Source: Chlorobiota bacterium (GTDB lineage: Bacteria; Bacteroidota; Bacteroidia; JAADEI01). From it: a DNA stretch of 45,471 nucleotides. Where the stretch lies: positions 1 to 45,471 of the forward strand of contig JAADEI010000136.1 in NCBI GenBank assembly GCA_013153515.1, given 5' to 3'. The notes beneath the pieces are model-generated. The model had not been told where the DNA came from, ran no database searches, and worked only from the letters and a program-made list of their open reading frames with translations. Positions 1 through 9,688 of the stretch are shown one piece after another; within the stretch, counting starts at the first letter, position 1; every line of letters begins with the position of its first letter. A program made the translations under genes and the position numbers.

Positions 1-32
1 AGAGTTGGGTTCCATAGCTGTTCACTAACCTG

Positions 33-107
33 TCGGGGCGCCCGGATTTGAACCGGGGACCTCCTGCTCCCAAGGCAGGCGCGCTAACCGGGCTGCGCTA
101 CGCCCCG
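33..107 (-). tRNA. tRNA-Pro (anticodon TGG)
   Basis: Reverse complement folds as a cloverleaf: acceptor CGGGGCG/CGCCCCG, anticodon arm CCTGC-CTTGGGA-GCAGG, T arm CCCGG-TTCAAAT-CCGGG; CCA not encoded. Confidence 0.95.
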
Positions 108-240
108 TGCCTCATAACCTAAACAGTTTAACAAGATAAGACTTTCGTTTGTTCCGACACTGTCCTGCCTGTTAATAACCATGAGAAAGCAAACAGATCA
201 CAAAAAAACTAAAAAGACGATAGGAAAAGCATCCTGTGAC

Positions 241-1566
241 CTAATCTCTTTTTGAATTACTTAGCATAAACCATTTGTATGCCTCGCCGACAACAAACAT
301 GCTTCCCGTTATGACAATGCATGAATCCTTTTCTGAATTTGCCATTGCTGTCTTAATCCCTTTGCCTACATCTCCAATCACTTCCATCTTTTTTGACGGC
401 AGGATTTCGCTTATTGTATGTGCTAGTTGACTTGCCGGCATTGACCTTTGCACAGGGGCTTCCACAACATAAACAAAATCAGTTCTTTCCAGAAAAGGCT
501 TGAAATGTAGAATGTTCTTATCATTTGATATTCCAAAGACTGCAATAATCCTTTTATCTGGCACAAAAGATTTTAAGTTCTCTATAAGAACATTCACGGA
601 TTGCTGGTTATGGGCAATGTCTGCGATAATCAATGGGTTGAGAGACCACACGTCCCATCTGCCCGCCCATCCAGTAGTGTCTTTAAACATTGCGAATGCT
701 TCATAGAGGCGTTTTCTGTCCAGTTTTATAAATCCCTGTTGAGAAAGCACTTCGCTTATTTTCAAAACAATCTGCAAATTGTCTGTGTATTGCTTCCCGC
801 CCATTGGAAGCCACAGATTTAATATGTCTTCCATAAAATGTAGAGATAAAGCAGTGTTGGAAAGGCTATATTTCACTTTTCCAAGGTCATATTTAGCAAC
901 GTGCAACTCAGAGTTATTGGCTTCCGCTATTCGCTTTATCTCTTCAAAAGCCTCTTCTGGAATGTTTTGCCCGACCACTACTGGAACGCCGTATTTTATT
1001 ATTCCGGCTTTTTCTCTGGCAATAGCCGACAGGGTTCGCCCTAAAAATCTCTCGTGGTCAAACCCAATGGAAGTGATAACGGAGACCAAAGGCTTTGACA
1101 CAATGTTTGTGGCATCTAATCTGCCGCCCATGCCCACTTCAATAACTGCTACATCAAGGGTTTTGAAGAAGTGAAAAGCCATAGCAACACAAACCTCAAA
1201 AAAAGACGCACCGATTTGTTCTATATGGGTCATGTATCGTTCAACAAATTCAGTGATGAAATCCTCGGGGACAGGAATACCATTTATCCTGAATCGTTCT
1301 CGTAAATCAACCAGATGGGGCGAAGTGTATAATCCCACGTTCAAGCCATGCTTCCTGAGCAGTGAAGCGGTCATGTGTGCCACACTGCCCTTCCCGTTAG
1401 TGCCTGCAACATGCACTACTGGAATGGTAAGATGGGGGTTTCCTATGGCATCCAATAACTTCCTGATTCGTTGCAGTCCCGGTTTGTAGGCTTGCGAACC
1501 ATCCCTTTGGAAGACTGGAAGTCGTGAATAGAGCCAGTGAACCGCTTCAGCATATCTCATTGACAC
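241..1566 (-). CDS. folC: Bifunctional folylpolyglutamate synthase/dihydrofolate synthase (GTG start at 1566, or ATG at 1560)
   Basis: HVAGTNGKGSVAHM P-loop, YTSPHLVDLRERFRINGIPV, EVGMGGRLDATN motifs. Confidence 0.95.
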   Translation of the reverse strand: MSMRYAEAVHWLYSRLPVFQRDGSQAYKPGLQRIRKLLDAIGNPHLTIPVVHVAGTNGKGSVAHMTASLLRKHGLNVGLYTSPHLVDLRERFRINGIPVPEDFITEFVERYMTHIEQIGASFFEVCVAMAFHFFKTLDVAVIEVGMGGRLDATNIVSKPLVSVITSIGFDHERFLGRTLSAIAREKAGIIKYGVPVVVGQNIPEEAFEEIKRIAEANNSELHVAKYDLGKVKYSLSNTALSLHFMEDILNLWLPMGGKQYTDNLQIVLKISEVLSQQGFIKLDRKRLYEAFAMFKDTTGWAGRWDVWSLNPLIIADIAHNQQSVNVLIENLKSFVPDKRIIAVFGISNDKNILHFKPFLERTDFVYVVEAPVQRSMPASQLAHTISEILPSKKMEVIGDVGKGIKTAMANSEKDSCIVITGSMFVVGEAYKWFMLSNSKRD

Positions 1567-1616
1567 CTGAATTCAGGGAACAAAACTATTAATGTTTGTT
1601 GTATCATAATAAGGCT

Positions 1617-2951
1617 ATGTTCATACATCCGGTTATTTTGGAAAAGAAGGGTAGGATTTCGTGGGTTGTAGGCAACAATGGTTCTTCCGTTGTGATTAAT
1701 CCCTTTCGGGACGTTGAGGTTTACTTCAATATAGCCAATGAGAGGAGTTTGCCCATTAAGTATTGTTTTCTGACACATATTGATGATGAGATAGTACTGG
1801 GCTGTAGCGAATTAGCCCATCGGGGCATCAGAGTGTTTGTTCCTGCCGATTGGGACATTCAATATCCTCATATAGTCCCAGACATTCCAGTTAAATGGGA
1901 AGGTTTTTTTATCAAGCGAGCTTCCCTGCCTGTGTCTGTGTATGAAGAAGAAGGTCTTTGGGAATGGTTCTTGGGCGAAGAGATAAAAATAATTGTTTCC
2001 GGACCCACTATTAGCATTGGCGGAATCCCTGAAATCGCTTCCTCATCAACAACTGCCTTAAAAAAGAAACTAGCTGCCGTTTTCGGCAAATTGAATGAAC
2101 TAACTCAGAGATATTCGCCCGACACTATCGTTTTGCCTACCGCTTTCCACTCTTCTGTTCTGGAAGGGGAATTTAAGTTGCCATATAAGTTTGAGTATTG
2201 GATTGATGACATCAAAGATGTGAGAGATTTTGCTGAGACAGACCCATGGTATTTCTACAAGCCTGAATCGGGATGGCATAAAATCAGGAGAGAAAAGAAC
2301 AGGATTGAACTTCCAACTATGGAAGAAGTCATTTCGCCTTTAAAGACCGTGTTAGAAGAAATTCCCGACAACGCCGTTGTCCTTGACATTAGAAGTGTTG
2401 AAGAAATTGAATATGGTTTCATTCCACAGGCTAACTACTTGCCTGTCAATCTTCTTGAGGAATATGCGGAGAAACTTGTTCCACCTGGGGCACCTGTCGT
2501 GTTAGTGGGCAATGAATCGGAAGCCATTAGTGTCGGCATCAGACTTGCCAGATTGGGAATAGACAAATTTTTGGGGCGAATAGATTTTATGAAGTGGAGA
2601 GAAACGCACGAATTTGATATGATAATTCCCATCACCGGCGAGGAATTAGAGTTAGACTTTCAGACTGATGATTCGTTCTTTTTAATTGATGTGCGTCCGG
2701 AACATATTGTTAATGAAACGGGCATAATTAGTAGTGCTGAAAACATTCCGTTTGAGGGTCTATTAGCATTAGACTATCGATTCAAAGAAGGAGATAAGGT
2801 ATATGTTTATGGCAGGGACGGAGGAGAGGCTATCATGGGAGCAATGATTCTCAAAAGAAAAGGGGCACCTATTGTGCGGGCTGTGATAACGCCCTTTGAA
2901 GACTTGTTGGACCTTGACCTTCCAACCTACAGGATAATCAACCTGAAATAA
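1617..2951 (+). CDS. MBL-fold/rhodanese-repeat protein, probably catalytically degenerate (ATG 1617 preferred over TTG 1596)
   Basis: N-terminus resembles persulfide-dioxygenase-like MBL proteins (RDVEVYFNIANERSLPIKYCFLTHIDDEIVLGCSELA); two C-terminal rhodanese-like units (VVLDIRSVEEIEYGFIPQANYLPV... and FFLIDVRPEHIVNETGIISSAENIP...). Confidence 0.75.
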   Translation: MFIHPVILEKKGRISWVVGNNGSSVVINPFRDVEVYFNIANERSLPIKYCFLTHIDDEIVLGCSELAHRGIRVFVPADWDIQYPHIVPDIPVKWEGFFIKRASLPVSVYEEEGLWEWFLGEEIKIIVSGPTISIGGIPEIASSSTTALKKKLAAVFGKLNELTQRYSPDTIVLPTAFHSSVLEGEFKLPYKFEYWIDDIKDVRDFAETDPWYFYKPESGWHKIRREKNRIELPTMEEVISPLKTVLEEIPDNAVVLDIRSVEEIEYGFIPQANYLPVNLLEEYAEKLVPPGAPVVLVGNESEAISVGIRLARLGIDKFLGRIDFMKWRETHEFDMIIPITGEELELDFQTDDSFFLIDVRPEHIVNETGIISSAENIPFEGLLALDYRFKEGDKVYVYGRDGGEAIMGAMILKRKGAPIVRAVITPFEDLLDLDLPTYRIINLK

Positions 2952-2957
2952 AGCACG

Positions 2958-2987
2958 TTGTTTATTTGAAATTTGCTTTTATATTTG
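2958..2987 (+). promoter_or_regulatory. Candidate Bacteroidota-type promoter upstream of DUF4290-murA
   Basis: TTG (2958-2960), 19-nt spacer, TATATTTG (2980-2987), matching the TTG / TAnnTTTG consensus. Confidence 0.5.
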
Positions 2988-3066
2988 TAAAAGCATTTTA
3001 ACTAAGACACTTGTAATCTATCCAATTTAACTCATTGCATACACTTAAAACGATTAAATCCTCAAA

Positions 3067-3705
3067 ATGATGGAAACCACACAAAGCAAGGCATATAAAG
3101 AGGAACGAAAGGACAAGCCGGGTTTTATGGAGGGACTCACATATAATGTCGTGAGGGAACCTATTAAAGTGCCGGATATAGGAAGGATCTACACTGAATT
3201 AATTAAGCAAGTTGCGAAATTGGAAGACAAAAAGCTAAAAGCAAAACTTCTACAGGCAATAACGGAAAGCATATCAAGGAAGATATTCAAGAGACCCATC
3301 AACGAAGAACTTCTACAAAGAATTTGGAGCGACATTTATTACATCACAGAGGGGAATCTTGACATTGAACCACCTGTTGAAATACTATCGCCGGAAGATA
3401 GGGAATTGGACCCCGAACTAATTCCTTATCCAGAAAAGCGACCTCACTCAACTTTTGGACACTATATAACAGCGTTCATTGAAATAGCAAAATATATAGA
3501 AGACAAGCGCCTGAGAGACTTGCTTGCTAAGTATCTTGCGGCATATATGAAATTCGTAATGCGTAAATGGCATCGTACTGAAGTGAACAACCAATGGATA
3601 AATGAAAAACTGAAAGAATTATCCGGTGGGGTTTTGGAGATAGACCCAAATGAGGATCTTGGGGCACTGTTCAACACGGACCGGAAGAACAACAAGAAGC
3701 GATAA
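3067..3705 (+). CDS. DUF4290 domain-containing protein
   Basis: YNVVREPIKVPDIGRIYTELIKQVAKLEDKKLKAKLLQAI... and location directly upstream of murA, as in Bacteroidota. Confidence 0.8.
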   Translation: MMETTQSKAYKEERKDKPGFMEGLTYNVVREPIKVPDIGRIYTELIKQVAKLEDKKLKAKLLQAITESISRKIFKRPINEELLQRIWSDIYYITEGNLDIEPPVEILSPEDRELDPELIPYPEKRPHSTFGHYITAFIEIAKYIEDKRLRDLLAKYLAAYMKFVMRKWHRTEVNNQWINEKLKELSGGVLEIDPNEDLGALFNTDRKNNKKR

Positions 3706-3714
3706 GCGGTTGAT

Positions 3715-5034
3715 ATGGAGGTTTTCAAGGTTGAAGGGGGGCATCCACTACAAGGAAAAATAAACGTACAGGGTGCTAAGAACGAAGCATTGCAAATAAT
3801 TGCTGCCACTCTCTTAACCGACAAGCCCGTTCTAATAAAGAATTTACCAGATATTCTTGACATCAGGAACCAGTTGTCATTGCTTGAAATTCTGGGTTCT
3901 GACGTGGAACGAATTGACCGGCATACAGTCAGGATCCAGACGTCAAACGTTGACCCTGAAAGGATGAAATCTGACGAATTCAGGAGAGTCGCCCAGAGAA
4001 TCCGGGGTTCTGTATTGTTTGTGGGTCCTATGGTTGCCAGATATGGACAGGCGTTCCTGCCGCGTCCCGGTGGCGATAGGATAGGGAGGAGGCGACTGGA
4101 TGCACACATTGAAGCACTGAGGACACTTGGAGTGCGTGTTACTTATGACAGGAAGGAAAATGCTTTCTTATTCGTAGCAGATAATATGCATCCGGCTTTC
4201 ATTTTCCTGCCGGAACCCTCTGTTACAGGAACCGCTAATGCGATAATGGCTGCTGCAACACTGAACGGACATACAACTATATACAATGCTGCTTGTGAAC
4301 CTTACATTCAACAATTGTGTCGCTTACTTAACAAAATGGGGTGCAAGATAGAAGGAATTGGTTCTAACAGATTGGAAATAGAAGGGAACCCTTCACTTTC
4401 AGGCGCGGAACACACTATACTACCTGATATGATTGAAGTGGGGAGTTTCATTGGATTGGCTGCCCTAACAGGTTCAGACATAACTATTCAAAATGCAGGA
4501 GTTGAACATCTGGGACAAATTCCCAGAACTTTTGAGAAATTAGGGATAGAGCTAAATATTCAGGGAGATGATATACATATTCCCGCACATGAGATATACG
4601 AGATAGAAACCTATTTAGACGGTTCAATCCTAACTATCAGTGATGGACCATGGCCACTGTTTACGCCCGACCTACTTAGTGTTGTTCTGGTTACTGCCAT
4701 CCAAGCCCGCGGGTCTGTCCTCATTCATCAAAAAATGTTTGAGAGCAGATTGTTTTTTATTGACAATCTGATTGATATGGGTGCCCAGATTATCCTGTGT
4801 GATCCACACAGGGCAACCGTCATTGGGATGGAACGCAGAATTCCGCTAAGGGGAATAAGGATGTCTTCGCCGGACATAAGAGCTGGAATAGCCTTATTAA
4901 TAGCGGCTTTATCTGCCGAAGGCACAAGCGTTATTTACAATATTGAGCAAATTGACAGGGGTTATGAACGGATTGATGAACGATTAAAAGCATTAGGGGC
5001 ACACATTGAGAGAATCCCTATTTATGACAAGTGA
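3715..5034 (+). CDS. murA: UDP-N-acetylglucosamine 1-carboxyvinyltransferase
   Basis: GGHPLQGKINVQGAKNEALQIIAATLLT, LPRPGGDRIGRRRLDAHI, DIRAGIALLIAAL. Confidence 0.96.
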   Translation: MEVFKVEGGHPLQGKINVQGAKNEALQIIAATLLTDKPVLIKNLPDILDIRNQLSLLEILGSDVERIDRHTVRIQTSNVDPERMKSDEFRRVAQRIRGSVLFVGPMVARYGQAFLPRPGGDRIGRRRLDAHIEALRTLGVRVTYDRKENAFLFVADNMHPAFIFLPEPSVTGTANAIMAAATLNGHTTIYNAACEPYIQQLCRLLNKMGCKIEGIGSNRLEIEGNPSLSGAEHTILPDMIEVGSFIGLAALTGSDITIQNAGVEHLGQIPRTFEKLGIELNIQGDDIHIPAHEIYEIETYLDGSILTISDGPWPLFTPDLLSVVLVTAIQARGSVLIHQKMFESRLFFIDNLIDMGAQIILCDPHRATVIGMERRIPLRGIRMSSPDIRAGIALLIAALSAEGTSVIYNIEQIDRGYERIDERLKALGAHIERIPIYDK

Positions 5035-6793
5035 CCAAATAGTTGTCCTTGTTGCACTGATAGTGCTAATCATCGGGCTTGGGTCAGGCAAGTTCAAGCC
5101 AATGCATGTGTTTTTGTTCGCTTATTCCATAGTTGTTATAGGTGGCATTCTTGATGATGATGAGGCATTGCTTGGCTTGGCGAATGTTAGCGTTATTTCA
5201 ATTGCCTTACTACTCATCTGGTCAAACATAATTCGGTATTCAGCCACTCTGCATAGTCTATTCAAAAAGTTGTTGCCTGACAATTTATCATATGGAGGTT
5301 ACATAGCACGAATAACGGGATATCTTGGAACTCTGTCTGGAATAATGAATAATACGCCTCTTGTGGCAATGGTCATCCCCTATGTGGTCCAATGGTCTAG
5401 GCGTCGTGGCATCCCGCCTTCAAGGGTTCTAATTCCCCTTGCATATATAACGATAGCCGGTGGGACCCTCACACTGCTTGGAACATCTTCCCACTTAGTG
5501 ATAAACGGTTACATAACTAAACTGGGCTATCCGGACATTAGCATTACTGCCCTTCTGCCAATTGGGATAATCGTGCTTGTCATAACTGGACTTTATTTTT
5601 GGACTATTGGATGGAGACTTCTACCGTCCAGAAGAGACCTAAGCGAAGAAACGTTAGAGCAAAGCCGGGAATACATGGCGGAAGCTAAGGTGAGGGAAGA
5701 TTCCCCACTGGTTGGGCAGACCGTAGGGAAAGCCCACTTAAGGCAATTGAAAGGGCTTTTTTTGGCAGCTATTGAACGAGACGGAGAACTTATTGTTCCA
5801 GTCAAGAGGTCTGAGGAGATTCAGGCAAATGATGTATTGCTGTTTACAGGACGCCCAGAAACAATCATTGACCTTATTCAGTCCCGACCGGGATTGGAAT
5901 TGCCCCAACAAAACAAATTGAGGAGTGTTCCGAGGCACGAAATAGTGGAGGCTGTCGTGCCAATAAACTCAACCCTCGTAAGACAAAGGGTAAAAGATAC
6001 CAATTTTAGGAGCAGGTACGATGCGGCTATAATAGCCGTCCATAGGCAGGGAGAACGTTTGCGCAAAAAGATCGGAGACATTGTATTGCAACCGGGAGAC
6101 ATGCTGCTTTTGATGGTGGGAGGGGATTTCTGGAATCGGGTTAATGAAGACAACAATATCTACGTAGTAGGTAAGGTGGGAGAAGTAATCCAATACAAGG
6201 GTTGGCGGGATATATTGATAGTTGGTGGCAGTGCTATCGCCTTGCTTCTTGCAATGCTTAAAATAGTACCATTGTTCCACGCACTGGTTACCCTACTGGC
6301 TGGACTTCTGTTGTTCAGAATAATCAAACTGCAAGATTTAAGTTCGCGACTTGATTGGAACCTGCTGCTCATTTGTGCTATGGCTATACCCATTGGCTTT
6401 GCTGTAAAGAAGGTTGGACTGGCAGATAAGATAATTGAATCCTACTTGACTATGATTGGAGACGCCCCCTTATGGCTGATGCTATTTGCTTTCTACTTGT
6501 TGGCAAACATAATAACGGAGATAATGTTCAATGTAGGAGCGGCTGCGATAGTTGCCCCACTGGCTGTGTCCCTCGCCACACACTTAGGTGTTCCCATTAC
6601 GCCTGTTGTCCTCACTGCCATGTTTGCCGTTGCCCTAAGTGTCCTGACCCCCTATGGCTATCAGGTGAACCTGATGGTTATGGGTCCCGGCAACTATAGA
6701 TTCAAAGACTATTTCAGAGTCGGCTTGCCTTTAGCAATTATATATGCCTTAATAGTGCCCTCACTAATCTGGATGATTCACTTTAATAAATGA
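5024..6793 (+). CDS. SLC13/DASS-type anion permease with TrkA-C (RCK_C) domains, probable sulfate transporter
   Basis: Multi-TM protein with two RCK_C-like cytosolic domains (REDSPLVGQTVGKAHLRQLKGLFLAAIERDGELI...; RHEIVEAVVPINSTLVRQRV...) and MNNTPLVAMVIPYV; upstream of cysC-sat. ATG 5024 overlaps the end of murA. Confidence 0.85.
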   Translation: MTSDQIVVLVALIVLIIGLGSGKFKPMHVFLFAYSIVVIGGILDDDEALLGLANVSVISIALLLIWSNIIRYSATLHSLFKKLLPDNLSYGGYIARITGYLGTLSGIMNNTPLVAMVIPYVVQWSRRRGIPPSRVLIPLAYITIAGGTLTLLGTSSHLVINGYITKLGYPDISITALLPIGIIVLVITGLYFWTIGWRLLPSRRDLSEETLEQSREYMAEAKVREDSPLVGQTVGKAHLRQLKGLFLAAIERDGELIVPVKRSEEIQANDVLLFTGRPETIIDLIQSRPGLELPQQNKLRSVPRHEIVEAVVPINSTLVRQRVKDTNFRSRYDAAIIAVHRQGERLRKKIGDIVLQPGDMLLLMVGGDFWNRVNEDNNIYVVGKVGEVIQYKGWRDILIVGGSAIALLLAMLKIVPLFHALVTLLAGLLLFRIIKLQDLSSRLDWNLLLICAMAIPIGFAVKKVGLADKIIESYLTMIGDAPLWLMLFAFYLLANIITEIMFNVGAAAIVAPLAVSLATHLGVPITPVVLTAMFAVALSVLTPYGYQVNLMVMGPGNYRFKDYFRVGLPLAIIYALIVPSLIWMIHFNK

Positions 6794-6877
6794 ACTAAAT
6801 GACCGAACTTTGCATTAATGGAATTGTAGCAAATGAAAACAAAAATGATGACTGGGAACTGCTAACACAAGAAAAGA

Positions 6878-7501
6878 ATGGACTCTATGGGAGGAGAAGT
6901 GAGAATTATCATTCCTCATAAACATAAGATAACTAAACAGGATAGGGCAAAGAGATATAATCAGAAGCCAACCATTATCTGGTTCACTGGACTGTCTGGC
7001 TCAGGGAAAAGCACGTTAGCAAGCAGAGTGGAAGAAATACTCTTTCATCAATATGATGCCAAGACATACATTCTTGACGGAGATAATATTCGGTCTGGAC
7101 TGAACAAAGACCTTGGATTCTCTGCCGAAGACAGACAGGAGAACATTCGTCGCATTGGAGAGGTGGCTAAACTATTTGTTGATGCCGGTTTGATTGTCCT
7201 CACTGCTTTTATATCCCCATATAAGAAAGACAGGGATATGGTACGTAATCTGGTTGAAGAGGGAGAATTCATAGAGATTTACGTTAGATGCCCATTAGAG
7301 GTGTGTGAGCAGAGGGATGTCAAAGGCTTATACAAAAAAGCCAGAGTTGGAATTATCAAAAATTTCACTGGAATTGACGACCCATACGAAGAACCGGAAA
7401 ATCCGGAGCTCATCGTTGACACACACTTGCTGTCAGTGGATGAGGCAGCACAGAAAATCATCCAATACCTTGTTGATCACGGTTATATTAAATCTCAATA
7501 G
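6878..7501 (+). CDS. cysC: Adenylylsulfate (APS) kinase
   Basis: [15 protein letters not shown]-loop, [48 protein letters not shown]. Alternative GTG start at 6899. Confidence 0.95.
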   Translation: MDSMGGEVRIIIPHKHKITKQDRAKRYNQKPTIIWFTGLSGSGKSTLASRVEEILFHQYDAKTYILDGDNIRSGLNKDLGFSAEDRQENIRRIGEVAKLFVDAGLIVLTAFISPYKKDRDMVRNLVEEGEFIEIYVRCPLEVCEQRDVKGLYKKARVGIIKNFTGIDDPYEEPENPELIVDTHLLSVDEAAQKIIQYLVDHGYIKSQ

Positions 7502-7589
7502 AGACTGATCCAAGCAATGAGATCAACACATCCAACATTGTTTGTCGTTTTTTCCAAACACAATCTAAACCCCACAAATCACAATTGCT

Positions 7590-8759
7590 ATGATTGAGCC
7601 ACATGGTGGAAGACTCATCTGGTCGGTTGATAAATCAGAGGAGACCTTTGAAAAGGCTAAGAGCCTACCTTCCATAACAATAGCCCCGCGACACGCCATT
7701 GACGCTGAAATGATAGCAACAGGTGTGTTTAGTCCCTTAACTGGGTTTCTTACGAAGGAAGAGGTTGATGAAGTGGTCAACTCTTTCCACTTGCCCAACG
7801 GAGTGGTATGGAGCATTCCAATTATGTTACCCGTTAGCGTGGACCAATGGAATGATGTTCAGGAGGGCGAGGAATATGCCCTAACGGTAATGGGAGAGCC
7901 AATAGCCATAATCAAGGTGGAAGATAAATTCCAATACGACTTGAAGCATTTGTCTAAACAGGTTTTCCTGACGGATGATGAGAACCATCCCGGTGTTCAG
8001 ACAGTTTATAAGTATGGCAAATTCTTTATTGCTGGCGATATAACTCTTGTTCAATCTTTTGTTACTGCCCCCTTTAGACCCAACAAACCCAACATCAACG
8101 AATCTTATTACATGACCCCGCAGGAAACAAGGAAATTCTTTGAGACCAAAGGTTGGAAAACGATTGTTGCGTTCCAAACAAGGAATCCAATCCATCGGGC
8201 ACATGAATACTTAATTAAGAGTGCTCTTGAGATGGCTGACGGTGCTCTCATCCATCCATTAGTTGGAGAAACAAAGAAGGACGATATTCCTGCGGACGTC
8301 AGGATGAAGTGCTATGAAGTGCTAATTGATAACTATTTCAACAGAGACCGTGTTTTGTTGAGTGTCCTGCCGGCAAACATGTTTTACGCTGGTCCCCGAG
8401 AGGCGATCCATCACATGATAATGAGGAAGAACTATGGTTGCTCTCACATGATAATTGGGCGGGACCATGCCGGAGTGGGCAATTATTACGGAACTTATGA
8501 TGCTCAAAAACTGGCTGATCAATTCGCCGATGAATTGGGCATCCAACCTTTGAAATTTGAACACGCTTTCTATTGCAAAAAATGCAAAGGGATGGCTACT
8601 GCCAAGACCTGCCCACATCCCGCCGAAGACCACGTTTTCCTCAGTGGCACAAAAGTTCGCCAGATGCTAAGGGAAGGGAAAGACCTTCCGGAAGAATTCA
8701 CAAGACCCGAAGTGGCACAGGTGCTTAAAGAATGGATTCAAACACCTATAGCCAACTAA
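7590..8759 (+). CDS. sat: Sulfate adenylyltransferase (ATP sulfurylase, homo-oligomeric type)
   Basis: FQTRNPIHRAHEYL, IHPLVGETKKDDIPADVRMKCYE, GRDHAGVGNYYGTYDAQ, C-terminal CKKCKGMATAKTCPHPAEDH zinc-like motif. Confidence 0.95.
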   Translation: MIEPHGGRLIWSVDKSEETFEKAKSLPSITIAPRHAIDAEMIATGVFSPLTGFLTKEEVDEVVNSFHLPNGVVWSIPIMLPVSVDQWNDVQEGEEYALTVMGEPIAIIKVEDKFQYDLKHLSKQVFLTDDENHPGVQTVYKYGKFFIAGDITLVQSFVTAPFRPNKPNINESYYMTPQETRKFFETKGWKTIVAFQTRNPIHRAHEYLIKSALEMADGALIHPLVGETKKDDIPADVRMKCYEVLIDNYFNRDRVLLSVLPANMFYAGPREAIHHMIMRKNYGCSHMIIGRDHAGVGNYYGTYDAQKLADQFADELGIQPLKFEHAFYCKKCKGMATAKTCPHPAEDHVFLSGTKVRQMLREGKDLPEEFTRPEVAQVLKEWIQTPIAN

Positions 8760-8815
8760 ACAAAACCCTTAATGATTGACAAATCCGCAAAATTCAACTT
8801 CCAAATCCTGAACAA

Positions 8816-9688
8816 ATGGAACGAGAAAAACTGATTCTGAAAGGGATTGAAGCAGCTCTCAAAGCCGGAGACGAAATCAGAAAAGTATATGAACGACCCA
8901 TTCAAGCCATCAAAAAGAAAGACTTTTCACCATTGACAGAGGCAGACCTCAATTCAGATAAAGTGATCAGGGAAACCCTTAAAGCAACTAGAATTTCCGT
9001 TATCTCAGAAGAGAATGTTCCGCCACCTTCCAAACGGAAAGGCAAGAAGAGGTTTTGGCTTGTGGACCCCTTAGATGGCACAAGAGAGTTCGTGGAGAGA
9101 AATGGACAATTCTGTGTGAGCATAGCACTCATTGAGGAAGGGAACCCCACAATAGGAATTATTTATGCCCCTGCGACAGACATCCTGTATGTGGCAAGCA
9201 TTGATGATAAACCTTTCAAGGTCCAAGGTGCTGGATATGTTAAGAACTATATAACTTCCTATGAAGAATGGAAAGAACACGGAGAACAATTAAAGCAGTA
9301 TGTTCCCGATGAGGAAGAGCCCCTGAGGGTCATAGCCAGTGCCCACCATCTCAATGAGGAAACCCAACAATTCATCTATCTGCTGGAACGTGTTTTCGGA
9401 GAAGTGGAATTAACGCAAAAGGGCAGTGCCTTGAAATTCATTGCCATAGCCACTGGAGAGGCAGACGTGTATCCACGCATAGCTCCCATAAATGAATGGG
9501 ACATAGCGGCTGGCGTTCTGTTTGTTAAGAAGATGGGAGGGTCAGTGGTTCAATTCCCTTCAGGAGAAGAGATAACTTTTGGTAGTGATGAATTGAAAGC
9601 CCCGCCGTTCGTCGCTTGGGCAACAGACAGTTTGAGAAAACAGTTTGAACAGGAGTTGAAGGAGCAAAACATTGCATTATCTGAATGA
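8816..9688 (+). CDS. cysQ: 3'(2'),5'-bisphosphate nucleotidase, inositol monophosphatase superfamily
   Basis: VISEEN, WLVDPLDGTREFVERNGQFCVSIALIE, NEWDIAAGVLFVKKMGG; next to sat/cysC. Confidence 0.9.
   Translation: MEREKLILKGIEAALKAGDEIRKVYERPIQAIKKKDFSPLTEADLNSDKVIRETLKATRISVISEENVPPPSKRKGKKRFWLVDPLDGTREFVERNGQFCVSIALIEEGNPTIGIIYAPATDILYVASIDDKPFKVQGAGYVKNYITSYEEWKEHGEQLKQYVPDEEEPLRVIASAHHLNEETQQFIYLLERVFGEVELTQKGSALKFIAIATGEADVYPRIAPINEWDIAAGVLFVKKMGGSVVQFPSGEEITFGSDELKAPPFVAWATDSLRKQFEQELKEQNIALSE

Noticed and set aside
3462-4109. 215-aa minus-strand ORF
   Set aside because: Antisense to the end of DUF4290 and the start of murA, both well supported; no recognisable motifs.
7502-7589. Possible hairpin TTGTTTG...CAAACACAA between cysC and sat
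   Set aside because: Pairing is imperfect and short with a U-rich loop; not enough to call a terminator or riboswitch.
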